In this document: positions 1 through 6,686 of the stretch, piece after piece
Position numbering within the stretch: the first letter of the stretch is position 1
Layout of the letters: each line of letters opens with the position of its first letter
Assembly: GCA_964647585.1 (NCBI GenBank)
Contig: CAZYGG010000055.1
Span: forward strand, 1 to 27,178
Source: CAJINA01 sp964647585
Lineage (GTDB): Bacteria > Desulfobacterota > Desulfobacteria > Desulfobacterales > CAJINA01
DNA: 27,178 bases
Direction: 5' to 3'
Position numbers and translations under genes: made by a program
The notes under the pieces: model-generated
What the model saw: the letters and a program-made list of their open reading frames with translations, nothing else
Told to the model about the DNA's origin: nothing
Databases searched by the model: none

Positions 1-126
1 GGGAAACGCAGTCCAGGTGATGTCCACATCCAGTTCGGATTTCAGTTTTTCAATACTCCCGGTAATGAAATAACACCACGGTCAGATGTAGTCTGAAAAG
101 ATTTCAAGTCGGTAAGCAGGACGCAT
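1..126 (-). CDS. DsbA/FrnE-like thiol oxidoreductase, selenocysteine-containing, 5' part only
   Basis: This is the first 42 codons of a minus-strand gene that runs off the left edge. The ATG at 126-124 is preceded by a strong ribosome site (AAAGGAG, 5 nt spacing). The translation begins MRPAYRLEIFSDYI, then TGA (84-82), then PWCYFITG and a region ending DVDITWTAFP. This matches the start of FrnE/2-hydroxychromene-isomerase-type DsbA proteins, in which a beta strand ending in FSD is followed by the redox motif CPWC and later by a W-x-P/A-F strand. The TGA falls exactly on the first, nucleophilic Cys of CxxC, and the frame is open and family-like on both sides. I therefore read it as selenocysteine at residue 15 (U-P-W-C). 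Such proteins are cytoplasmic thioredoxin-fold oxidoreductases; no signal peptide is seen. A simple nonsense mutation is the alternative. The rest of the gene is outside the window, so length and partner genes are unknown. Confidence 0.82.
48..70 (-). promoter_or_regulatory. Candidate bacterial SECIS hairpin of the frnE-like gene
   Basis: Counting the U of UGA as 1, bases 15-37 of the mRNA fold as UUUCA - U - UAC - loop CGGGA - GUA - U - UGAAA. This is a 5-bp lower stem, a U opposite a U, a 3-bp upper stem and a 5-nt loop containing GGG. In the E. coli fdhF element the SelB-contacting features are a bulged U and a loop GG five bases later. Here U20 and G25 have the same spacing, and the loop lies at a comparable distance from UGA. 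Fold and spacing are read by eye from the sequence. SelB recognition is inferred. Confidence 0.6.
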
Positions 127-190
127 GCTTTCTCCTTTGGGATTTAATTTTAGGTGTTGCGCGATTCTGATAACACTTTTAAACAAGATT

Positions 191-323
191 GATGAACTCG
201 CAAAAATTCAAAAAGATACCTTTACGAGCGATTTAAGTGTCTGCCTTGATGATGTTGTGTTTTTTCCTAACACCTAAGGCCTAACACGTAAAACTGATGA
301 ATTCGGCTTTTTACGAATTCATC
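191..323. repeat. Palindrome-ended dispersed element, copy A
   Basis: The element starts with GATGAACTCGCAAAAA and ends in a 28-bp near-perfect palindrome (296-323; arms GATGAATTCG and CGAATTCATC around a T-rich centre). The same 28 bp occur unchanged at 16262-16289. The interior carries TAACACCTAA-type runs similar to those of the other copies. It lies between the divergent frnE-like gene and the GAF gene and could supply a hairpin or promoter-region DNA to either. Apart from this element, 127-518 shows no gene I can support; a short open frame here matches nothing I recognise. Confidence 0.7.
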
Positions 324-518
324 AAGTAAGATTGAGACGATAAGGTTTTTGTCAAGGGTAATGGTGGTCTTTGGCAGTGGCTGCGCCGGCGGCAAGAGAG
401 GCTTTCCGGGAAAAGACGAATTGAGGCTGGACTTAGGGGCCGTCCTGGGGTATTTTTGAATCAATGCAAACTGTTATCGCCGGATCTGAGTATGCGAGCG
501 GCGCGGGTAGAGTACTAA

Positions 519-1328
519 ATGGATTATAAAACCGAAAATGAAGAACTCAGGGAGCGCATCCGCCAGTTGGAAAGCGAGTCGCTGCAACACCGCCGCTACG
601 AGGGGATTAACCGCGCCCTGCTTAAAATATCCAATGCCATCCAGACAACGTCAAACCTTGACCAACTGTACGCAGCCATCCACCGGACCTTGAGCAACGT
701 CATCGATACTACCAATTTTTATATTGCGCGGTATGATCCGGTTGAGGATTGTGTATCCTTTCCCTATTGCGTGGACACGGTGGATGCTTGTTATCCCAAG
801 GTCGTCGGTATCAGCAAGACCGCCTCGCTTACCGCGGAAGTCGTGCGGACCGGGAAACCGCTGATGATAAAAAAAGCTGAGGTATTGGCGCAAAGAGAGA
901 ATACTGACTTTACCGTGCCGGCTTGTACCCCGTCTGAAATCTGGATGGGGGTTCCGCTGAGGACAAGAACCCAAATTGTCGGTGTCATGGCGGCCCAGAG
1001 CTATACCGATCCTGACCAGTATGATCAAACCGATCTGGAGGTAATGGTGCTGGTTGCCGACCAGGTTGCCAGCGCCATCGAACACAAGCGGGCGGAAGAA
1101 GAGCGCAACCAGTTGATCCGGGAACTGCAGATCGCGCTGGATGAGATCCAGACGCTGCAGGGAATTATTCCGGTCTGCTCCCATTGCATGAAGGTGCGCG
1201 ACGACAAGGGGTACTGGAATCAGATCGACGCCTATATTCAAAAGCATTCCGATGCGAAAATTTCACACGGCATCTGTCCGCAATGCGCAAAGGAACTCTA
1301 TCCCGACCTACCGTTGTATGACGATTGA
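519..1328 (+). CDS. GAF-domain sensor protein with C-terminal zinc-type CxxC/CPxC tail
   Basis: The protein has 269 residues. Residues 1-25 are charged and helical (coiled-coil like). Residues about 35-190 form a GAF domain, with the typical core 'GVPLRTRTQIVGVMAAQSYTD' split around 144-164 and a closing 'LVADQVASAIEHKRAEEERN' helix. A coiled linker leads to a C-terminal module of about 50 residues with C220-x2-C223 and C253-x2-C256 and the conserved words RDDKGYW and SHGICPQC. This tail is common at the ends of PAS, GAF and receiver proteins in Desulfobacterota, and I expect it binds a metal. No kinase, GGDEF or DNA-binding output domain is present, so the tail itself may be the output. The start has a moderate ribosome site (GGTAGAG). 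It is convergent with the exporter gene at 1376. Ligand and partner are unknown. Confidence 0.8.
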   Translation: MDYKTENEELRERIRQLESESLQHRRYEGINRALLKISNAIQTTSNLDQLYAAIHRTLSNVIDTTNFYIARYDPVEDCVSFPYCVDTVDACYPKVVGISKTASLTAEVVRTGKPLMIKKAEVLAQRENTDFTVPACTPSEIWMGVPLRTRTQIVGVMAAQSYTDPDQYDQTDLEVMVLVADQVASAIEHKRAEEERNQLIRELQIALDEIQTLQGIIPVCSHCMKVRDDKGYWNQIDAYIQKHSDAKISHGICPQCAKELYPDLPLYDD

Positions 1329-1375
1329 AAAAGATTCCGGCCCCACCCTGGAACCTTCCAGAACTAAAACCACTT

Positions 1376-2002
1376 CTAACGCTGGGTAGTCGCCAATTTC
1401 AGGGCCAGCCCTACAAAAACCAGGCTCGCGACACGGTTCATGATGATCTGGGCTTTATCCGAGCACGCGAGCCAGCTGCCGAGCGTGCCTGCCAGCAGTG
1501 CGATGGCACCGAATATCAAGATGGTGGCCAGTATAAAAATTCCCCCGAGAAGGACCATTTGCAGGGTCAGGGAGCCGCGGGCCGGATCGGCAAACTGCGG
1601 TAAAAAAGCCAAAAAGAAGATGGAGACTTTGGGGTTGGTGACATTCATGATGATACCGCGGCGATACAGCTTGCCGCGGCTCAGCCCGGCGTCGGCACTG
1701 GCATTGATTTTGGTCGCCGTTGCACGCCAGGCGCCCCAGGCCAGGTAGAGCAGGTAGCCGGCCCCGCACAGCTTCAGGGCAGTGAATGCCAGTGCGGAGG
1801 CTTGAAAAATAACCGCCACTCCGAAGGCAACCGCGGTGGTATGCACGATGAGCCCCGTGCAGAGGCCCAGGGTCACCAGCAGGCCCGCCAATTTGCCGTG
1901 CAGGGCGGACTGGGTCAGGACGAAGATATTGTCAGGGCCCGGTGCCAGGGCCAGCAGAACGGAGGCTGCAAAAAAGGTGACTAGGGATTCAATTGGTATC
2001 AT
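1376..2002 (-). CDS. LysE/RhtB-family amino-acid exporter
   Basis: This 208-residue, very hydrophobic protein has about six predicted membrane segments. It carries the family signature near the N terminus, LALAPGPDNIFVLTQS (residues about 17-32), and the later NVTNPKVSIFFLAFLPQF stretch (about 118-135), both typical of LysE/RhtB/threonine-efflux carriers. These inner-membrane proteins export amino acids or related metabolites; the substrate cannot be read from sequence. Length fits the family (200-215). The start at 2002 is the first ATG of the frame and keeps the N-terminal membrane segment complete. It stands alone and converges on the GAF gene with a 47-nt gap. Confidence 0.9.
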   Translation of the reverse strand: MIPIESLVTFFAASVLLALAPGPDNIFVLTQSALHGKLAGLLVTLGLCTGLIVHTTAVAFGVAVIFQASALAFTALKLCGAGYLLYLAWGAWRATATKINASADAGLSRGKLYRRGIIMNVTNPKVSIFFLAFLPQFADPARGSLTLQMVLLGGIFILATILIFGAIALLAGTLGSWLACSDKAQIIMNRVASLVFVGLALKLATTQR

Positions 2003-2084
2003 TCTTCAGGCTGCTCCTATTTATACTGCCCTTGAAAACTTGGTCCTCAGGGCCAGGTCAGAGAGCTATGGCTCTGCCGCAAGA

Positions 2085-2168
2085 AATTGATGCAAAAGTA
2101 GAAGCACGAAATGCGAAACACGAAACAAACTCTAATGACCAAAATTCTAATGTTCAAAACAAAACCAT
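2085..2168. repeat. Degenerate AT-rich dispersed repeat (GAAACACGAAAC type)
   Basis: This A-rich stretch has reiterated motifs of the form CGAAATGCGAAACACGAAAC followed by TCTAATGACC/AAAATTC runs. The 25882-25940 element has the same vocabulary (CGAAATCCGAA..., AAACAAATTC, AAATGACC). It looks like one half of that family. It sits between the exporter and the tautomerase, and I see no gene in it. Confidence 0.5.
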
Positions 2169-2174
2169 TTTCAA

Positions 2175-2378
2175 TCAGCGGCCGCTTTTGCGGCGTGTGG
2201 TGACCGTTTCACCGCCAATGCCCCAGTTATCGGTATCTACTTCATCAATGACGACCACCGTTGTTTCCGGGTTTTTGCCGAGTTCATCGACCAGCAGCTG
2301 GGTTACTCCCTTGATGAGCGCGGCCTTTTTCTGTTCCGTGACCCCTTCTTTGGTGATACGGATGTTGACATATGGCAT
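2175..2378 (-). CDS. 4-oxalocrotonate tautomerase family protein
   Basis: This 67-residue protein begins M-P-Y-V-N-I-R-I-T. Pro2, which becomes the N terminus after Met removal, is the general base of the 4-OT/tautomerase superfamily. The remainder (TEQKKAALIKGVTQLL and NPETTVVVIDEVDTDNWGIGG) matches the beta-alpha-beta fold and the conserved W/GG region of small hexameric tautomerases. These enzymes interconvert keto and enol forms of 2-hydroxydienoates or related acids. The physiological substrate is not indicated, and no aromatic-degradation genes are nearby. The start is set by a good ribosome site (AAGGAGAAACC-ATG). It is probably monocistronic. Confidence 0.9.
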   Translation of the reverse strand: MPYVNIRITKEGVTEQKKAALIKGVTQLLVDELGKNPETTVVVIDEVDTDNWGIGGETVTTRRKSGR

Positions 2379-2617
2379 GGTTTCTCCTTATTTCTATGCA
2401 GAAATTTCCGATTAAAAATAGTTTCTTAAAGGCCCATAAACTACTTTTAGCACCTATTTCTGTCAAGCAAATTGGCCGAACTTCCAACAAAAAAGCATTA
2501 GCGGAAAAGTTCGGCGGCAGGTTATATCCCGGGACGATCCAATGTAAAACAGCTGCAGACAGGTAAAATGTCTCCCCGGGCTTGCCTTATTGCGGTATTG
2601 GCGTTAAAGACGAGGCC

Positions 2618-3904
2618 ATGCAGGCGACAGGACAAATAAAGACAAGATATTTTTCTTCATATGAGTCGCGGGAAACGGCCCTGGGCCAATCTGTGGGGCA
2701 CCTGATTCCCCATCGGCACAATGGCCCCAGGCGGTTCTGGGAAGATTTTAAACAGATTGCCGGGGGCGGCCTGCCTGTCGGCGTTCTGGAAAACATTGCG
2801 TATATTTCGGCTGACCCCCGGGACACACTTGCCTTTGGCTCACCGCTGCAGATCCTCACCGCGGCCTGTATGGGCGTGGTGACCGGCTGTTCCCCCCGGC
2901 AGCTTGCCGTGGAAATGGAAATAGAAACACTGCTGCATCAGCCGATCCGGACGCTATCCGGTGGGGAAAGTGTCAAGCTGGCGCTTGCCAAGTCCCTGGC
3001 GGTTTCCGGAGTCAGTTCGAAACTCGTGGTATCGAGTCCTTTCAGCTGGCTCTCCCGGGCGAATCGGGCCCTTTTCGACCGGGTCCTTGACACATACCGT
3101 CACCAACAGGTCCCGGTGGAAATTCTGGCTCTTGAAGGTGAAGATGACCCGTCCCCTGTCCGGGCGGAAGCCTTTCGGGAGGGGCGGTCGGAAAAGCCCA
3201 TCTTCTCCCTGCGGTTTTCAAGGGCCCGGATAGCGATCGGGTCCCCACTTAATGCGGTGACCGACGAGCAACTGCGGGCAAGGGTTGCCGACTTCAGCGG
3301 CCGGCTTGTTTCGCCCTGCCTGTTCGAGGGGGGCAACGGGCAGGGAAAAAGCCTGCTGGCCAAGTCTCTGGCGGGGGCCATCGCCACCCGGGGCAAGGCG
3401 GTTATAGAATCCGCCCATGGGACCGGCCGGGCCCGGCTGCTTTTCCAGGATGTGATTACCCAGACGCTGCTCAGATCATTTGACGCAATCACAAATTCGG
3501 TGAAGACCGGCCGACGCAGCCAAACCGTCGAGTTGTACCAACAACTTTGCCGGGCGTTTGCAGCCGAGTCAGAGGAAAACAGCGACTGTATTGCCGGCCG
3601 GAAGCCGGAGCGCGTCGGGGGTCAGAGAACCCTCCTGGAAATAAAAATGATTCTGATTGCCGTGCGTCTGGCCGAAAGGCCCCCGGCTCTGATACTCGAT
3701 GAGCCTGACTGGGGTTTGAGTCGGCAGGCGGCCATTTCCATGGTGACGGCCATCATCGGCGTGGCGCACGCCCTGGGTGTTCCTGTGATTCTTATTTCCC
3801 ACAAACCCTGGTGGCAGCCGATTGCCGGCTCGATGTTGAAAGTCGAAAAGTTCCGGCAGAACGATAGGGGCTGCCCCTTTGAAATTCGACTGCAGCAGAT
3901 GTGA
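2618..3904 (+). CDS. Fused double ABC ATPase of an ECF-type transporter, N-terminal half catalytically degenerate
   Basis: Counted from the ATG at 2618 the protein has 428 residues. The C-terminal half (about 195-428) is a full nucleotide-binding domain: Walker A GGNGQGKS (238-245), Q-loop Q277, Walker B LILDEP (358-363) and H-loop H395. Its signature is weak (RVGGQ, 332-336). The N-terminal half (1-190) has no Walker A. ISADP (63-67) stands where the Q-loop would be, SSP (139-141) where Walker B DEP belongs, and no H-loop His is seen, yet it keeps a good signature, LSGGE (113-117). The fused pair would make one complete composite ATP site. Membrane and substrate-binding-type partners follow at once, which indicates the energising module of an ECF vitamin/metal importer. 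A TTG at 2582 in frame is an alternative start; neither start has a good ribosome site. Confidence 0.8.
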   Translation: MQATGQIKTRYFSSYESRETALGQSVGHLIPHRHNGPRRFWEDFKQIAGGGLPVGVLENIAYISADPRDTLAFGSPLQILTAACMGVVTGCSPRQLAVEMEIETLLHQPIRTLSGGESVKLALAKSLAVSGVSSKLVVSSPFSWLSRANRALFDRVLDTYRHQQVPVEILALEGEDDPSPVRAEAFREGRSEKPIFSLRFSRARIAIGSPLNAVTDEQLRARVADFSGRLVSPCLFEGGNGQGKSLLAKSLAGAIATRGKAVIESAHGTGRARLLFQDVITQTLLRSFDAITNSVKTGRRSQTVELYQQLCRAFAAESEENSDCIAGRKPERVGGQRTLLEIKMILIAVRLAERPPALILDEPDWGLSRQAAISMVTAIIGVAHALGVPVILISHKPWWQPIAGSMLKVEKFRQNDRGCPFEIRLQQM

Positions 3905-3910
3905 GATAAT

Positions 3911-4627
3911 GTGAACTGGAAACTCAAACTATTCTTATTGCTGCTGGGTGCTATCCCGGCTTTTACCGGATACCCGGTAAACCGATTTAACGTCGAGGTG
4001 GTCGCCGGTATTACCCGGGCCTGGGCAGTCTACTTCCTGATTGCCAATGGTATGGTTTGGGGGCTATGCGGGCACCGCAGGTATGCCCGTATCCTTACAG
4101 CCACTGTGTTGGTGACCGTGCCGGTTATCGCTTCCGGCGGGTGCATCTCTTTTGTGGTCAGTCTTTTTGCAGCGAATACCTGGTCTGCCCAGGTAGAATA
4201 CAGTGCCCACTACCTCGGGCTTTGTATTACCATGTTGACGGTTGTTCCCATCGCGTTGGGCCTGGTGGCCACGATTCCCCTGCAGGTTTTTGAACAGCAG
4301 TTGCTGCAAAACCGCACGGGTGTGACCATGACCCAAAAACGATTATTGATGGCCCTGCGGGTGTTTAACCATATCGTTTATTATGTTATACCGAATATTC
4401 TTGAAGTGGTAAGAGAAGAACGCCAGTTTCTGGCCTTTGACAATAGAATTGACCGATCAAAAATAAGGACCGGCGTGCTCCCGCGGGTGGCGCTTGTCAT
4501 GCGGCGCATGACCCATGTCGCCGGTGAGGGTATCTGCGCCGCGGTTCAGTATATCCCCCTGTGGGCGGCGGAGATTGCCCGTTTGCCTGACGGGAATGAG
4601 GGCGGCTTTAAAAAACAGGTAAAATAG
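3911..4627 (+). CDS. Probable ECF transporter T component (membrane coupling protein)
   Basis: This 238-residue protein has about five hydrophobic segments (residues about 5-22, 30-52, 60-88, 100-125, 150-165). A charged cytoplasmic C-terminal region follows, with amphipathic stretches that could be the coupling helices contacting the ATPase. The start is a GTG 6 nt after the stop of the ATPase gene, which suggests translational coupling. The similarity to EcfT/CbiQ-type proteins is weak by eye, and I do not see a clear A-R-[SG] coupling motif. The assignment rests mostly on topology, length and its place between an ABC ATPase and an S component. It is at least an inner-membrane partner of the upstream ATPase. 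Confidence 0.62.
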   Translation: MNWKLKLFLLLLGAIPAFTGYPVNRFNVEVVAGITRAWAVYFLIANGMVWGLCGHRRYARILTATVLVTVPVIASGGCISFVVSLFAANTWSAQVEYSAHYLGLCITMLTVVPIALGLVATIPLQVFEQQLLQNRTGVTMTQKRLLMALRVFNHIVYYVIPNILEVVREERQFLAFDNRIDRSKIRTGVLPRVALVMRRMTHVAGEGICAAVQYIPLWAAEIARLPDGNEGGFKKQVK

Positions 4628-4646
4628 ATTTTGCAGTCAAGACTAT

Positions 4647-4787
4647 AACCTATCTCAAAAAACGGATTTTGGTTCAAAATCAAGGCGGCCGCGAATATCA
4701 AACCGGAGGAATACATCAGGTATTTTGAGGATTTGATATGAGTGCCCAACGCCGAGTTTGGGCCAAAAGACTTTTTTGAGATGGGTT
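4647..4787. repeat. MITE-like element with 16-bp inverted ends, copy 1
   Basis: The ends AACCTATCTCAAAAAA (4647-4662) and TTTTTTGAGATGGGTT (4772-4787) are inverted repeats with one mismatch. The interior includes GAATACATCAGGTATT and GCCCAACGCCGAGTTTGGG. A related copy in opposite orientation lies at 5353-5430. The pair brackets the S-component gene. Confidence 0.75.
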
Positions 4788-4808
4788 ATCGAAAGGATAG
4801 TAGATCCC

Positions 4809-5345
4809 ATGGCACCATCCGAAGATGTAAAGAAACTTTTCCAGGTCGGCATTATTGCTGCTTTTGCCACGCTGGCCTTTGTGGGTACGGCTGTCATCCG
4901 GGTACCCATACCGGCGACCGGCGGCTATTTTAACCTGGGGGATACATTTGTCATGACAGCCGCCCTGTTGTACGGTCCGTGGGTTGGTGCCCTGGTGGGC
5001 CTGATCGGTCCGGCCGCGGCCGATGCGGTGGGGTTCCCGCAATTTATCCTGGCCACCGCAGTTGTGAAATGCTGCGAAGGCGGCCTTGTGGGGCTGCTCG
5101 GTGCCCGGCGTGAAAAGGGGCGGCCGCGCCCGGGTATCGCCCTTGCTCTCGGGATTTTCGTACTTGTGGCCGGGTATTTTATTTTTGAAGCCTTTATCTA
5201 CCCGTTGCTGGCAAAGGCAATTCCTTTTTTTGCAGTGACGGACTTAAAGGCGGCTATCGCTGAAATTGTTCCCAATCTTCTGCAGGGCGTTATCAGCGCG
5301 GTGATTGCGTTTGGTGTGTGCCGGATCTTCCAGGGAAGAGATTAG
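4809..5345 (+). CDS. ECF transporter S component (substrate-specific membrane subunit)
   Basis: Started at the ATG at 4809 (AAGGA 11 nt upstream), the protein has 178 residues, the usual S-component size. It has about five to six hydrophobic segments. The block VPIPATGGYFNLGDTFVMTAALLYGPWVGALVGLIG, read in pieces around residues 32-68, is the hallmark of the ECF-type riboflavin-transporter-like S family (DUF1393 type), and a second conserved region VGFPQFI...VKCCEGGLVG follows. S components bind a vitamin or cofactor precursor and dock on the T/ATPase module, here encoded just upstream. The substrate is not readable, and no riboswitch is evident upstream. An upstream in-frame ATG (4758) lies inside the repeat element and is unlikely to be the real start. 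Confidence 0.83.
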   Translation: MAPSEDVKKLFQVGIIAAFATLAFVGTAVIRVPIPATGGYFNLGDTFVMTAALLYGPWVGALVGLIGPAAADAVGFPQFILATAVVKCCEGGLVGLLGARREKGRPRPGIALALGIFVLVAGYFIFEAFIYPLLAKAIPFFAVTDLKAAIAEIVPNLLQGVISAVIAFGVCRIFQGRD

Positions 5346-5352
5346 AAGCTGC

Positions 5353-5430
5353 CTCAAAAAAGTCTTTTGGCCCAATCTCGGCGTTGGGCACTCGGTTCCA
5401 GTCCTCAAAATACTGTAGTATTCCGCCGGG
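5353..5430. repeat. MITE-like element, inverted partial copy 2
   Basis: From CTCAAAAAAGTCTTTTGGCC onward this matches the reverse complement of 4707-4779 with scattered mismatches (shared words GGCGTTGGGCACTC, TCCTCAAAATAC, GTATTCC). The distal end is missing. Only 5346-5352 separates it from the S-component stop, and the next gene's stop follows at 5436. Confidence 0.7.
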
Positions 5431-5435
5431 TCTCT

Positions 5436-5855
5436 TTAGTCGTTGAGCGAAAGGTGCAGTTCCTCGAGCAGGGGAGCGCCATCTTTGAAATGCGCGCGCA
5501 CCATATGCTGGAGGGCCTGCAGATCAGATGCCTCCATCTCGACCAGACCGACATTCACCAGATCTGCCCGGGGGGAACTGCCGGCGAAGGCTGTAAATTC
5601 AACCTCTCCGCTAACCATACCCTGGAGGGTCACCAGTTCATCGGCATCCATCTTTACCAGTCCGAGATTGACTTCTGCGGGTTTTTCTACGGCCGGGGTC
5701 TCACTGGCCATACTCTGCGAACCGTCTATCAAGCCCTGAATCCTTTCAACTTCCGCTTTTTCCATTGTTACAATTCCCAGGTTAACGGTTTCCGCGGTTA
5801 CCGATGCGGCAGCGACCATGACCATGACAGTTGCTAATGCTAAAATGCGCTTCAT
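5436..5855 (-). CDS. Exported small protein of three 38-residue-spaced repeats
   Basis: I do not recognise the family. The protein has 139 residues. Residues 1-21 form a Sec signal peptide (KR, a hydrophobic run, then SVTA-E with cleavage after A21). The mature part contains three copies of a 20-residue unit at 24-43, 62-81 and 100-119: VNLGIVTMEKAEVERIQGLI, VNLGLVKMDADELVTLQGMV and VNVGLVEMEASDLQALQHMV. The spacing is exactly 38 residues each time, joined by polar low-complexity linkers. Each unit predicts a short beta strand (VNLGLV) followed by an amphipathic helix. The start has a strong ribosome site (GAGGAGG). It is transcribed divergently from a TetR regulator across a shared operator region, so it is probably the regulator's main target. 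A periplasmic or envelope role is likely; the mechanism is unknown. Confidence 0.8.
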   Translation of the reverse strand: MKRILALATVMVMVAAASVTAETVNLGIVTMEKAEVERIQGLIDGSQSMASETPAVEKPAEVNLGLVKMDADELVTLQGMVSGEVEFTAFAGSSPRADLVNVGLVEMEASDLQALQHMVRAHFKDGAPLLEELHLSLND

Positions 5856-5887
5856 GTTGATCCTCCTCTGTAATGGTGTTTATTATG

Positions 5888-5939
5888 AATGCGAACCATC
5901 GTTCATATTAAACATACAATATGAACCTGAGTTCGCATT
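5888..5939. promoter_or_regulatory. Nested double palindrome, candidate TetR operator pair
   Basis: Two dyads of the form GAAC-N4-GTTC lie 26 bp apart (GCGAAC catc GTTCAT at 5891-5906 and ATGAAC ctga GTTCGC at 5921-5936). They are arranged so that the whole 52 bp is itself an inverted repeat: outer arms AATGCGAAC/GTTCGCATT and inner arms GTTCATATT/AATATGAAC, all perfect. A weaker ATGAA-N5-TTCAT dyad at 5953-5967 abuts the -35 of the tetR promoter. The arrangement would let two or more dimers bind between the divergent genes. Recognition by the adjacent TetR protein is inferred. Confidence 0.75.
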
Positions 5940-5972
5940 GTCAGGCAAAAACATGAACTTTTTTCATATTTA

Positions 5973-6001
5973 TTGACAGGGCAGTGGCTGCGTGTTATGA
6001 A
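5973..6001 (+). promoter_or_regulatory. Sigma-70-type promoter for the tetR gene
   Basis: TTGACA (5973-5978) is followed after 17 bp by TATGAA (5996-6001), ending 25 bp before the ATG at 6027. The -35 hexamer directly follows the third, weaker operator-like dyad (5953-5967), consistent with autorepression. Confidence 0.6.
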
Positions 6002-6026
6002 TGGCAACAATTAATGGGGGTTAGCA

Positions 6027-6644
6027 ATGGAAAACGAGAAAGCAAAAACCAGGGTTCCACAGCAGCAGAGGGGGATCGAGACGCGGAACCGCATTATTGA
6101 AGCGGCCCGGATCCTGTTTTCCAGGGACGGGTACAACGGTACGAACGCCAAGGAAATAGCCGCAGAGGCCGGGGCTTCCGTGGGGAGCTTCTACGCCTAT
6201 TTCAAGGACAAGAAAGAGTTGTTTATGGAGGTGACCCATGTCCACATGAAGCAGGCAATTTTTGCCATGCTGGATGAGGTCAAGGAACTTCCCATTGAGA
6301 CCGCGACGCGAATGGTGTTTGTCCGGAACATGATCCAGTTAATTGCGGATATCCACAACCAGGCGCCGGAGTTGCATCGTGAAATCGAAGCAATGAAGTA
6401 CTCCGATCCTGACATCCAGGCGTTTGATGAAGAACTCAACGAGCACTTCAACAAGCGATTCATCAGTTTTCTGGCGGGGTTCGGAGACCGGTTGCGGGTT
6501 ACCGACCTGGAGGCGGCCACCAAGGTCGTCGCCTGTGCCGTCCAGGAGACCATCCACGCAACCCGGCTGTTCAACTCGCCGATCGGTGAAGACCGATTGA
6601 TCGACGCCCTGACGGATATGATACACCGCTATCTGTTTAAGTAA
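6027..6644 (+). CDS. TetR/AcrR-family transcriptional regulator
   Basis: The protein has 205 residues. Residues about 17-65 form the TetR DNA-binding domain: TRNRIIEAARILFSRDGY, then NAKEIAAEAGASVGSFYAYF with the helix-turn-helix at about 38-58, then KDKKELF. The C-terminal two thirds are helical and variable, as expected for a ligand-binding dimer domain; the ligand cannot be told. The ATG at 6027 has a GGGGG-type ribosome site. The gene diverges from the three-repeat exported protein, and the 170-bp space between them holds a double palindrome, so it most likely represses both itself and that gene. Downstream (6645-6895) there is no gene, only dispersed repeats. Confidence 0.92.
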   Translation: MENEKAKTRVPQQQRGIETRNRIIEAARILFSRDGYNGTNAKEIAAEAGASVGSFYAYFKDKKELFMEVTHVHMKQAIFAMLDEVKELPIETATRMVFVRNMIQLIADIHNQAPELHREIEAMKYSDPDIQAFDEELNEHFNKRFISFLAGFGDRLRVTDLEAATKVVACAVQETIHATRLFNSPIGEDRLIDALTDMIHRYLFK

Positions 6645-6686
6645 AGACATAGTACGTCGCTAAGCAGGTCAAAATTTTAAAAAGCT

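Noticed and set aside
651..1247. Long minus-strand open frame inside the GAF gene
   Set aside because: It is the antisense shadow of a clear plus-strand GAF protein. Its translation has no recognisable family and no ribosome site.
1325..1603. Plus-strand open frame after the GAF gene
   Set aside because: It runs antisense through the LysE-type exporter, and its sequence is low-complexity without any family match.
4758..4808. Upstream ATG as the start of the ECF S component
   Set aside because: It lies in the inverted-end repeat and adds 17 residues unlike S proteins. The ATG at 4809 has a ribosome site and gives the normal length.
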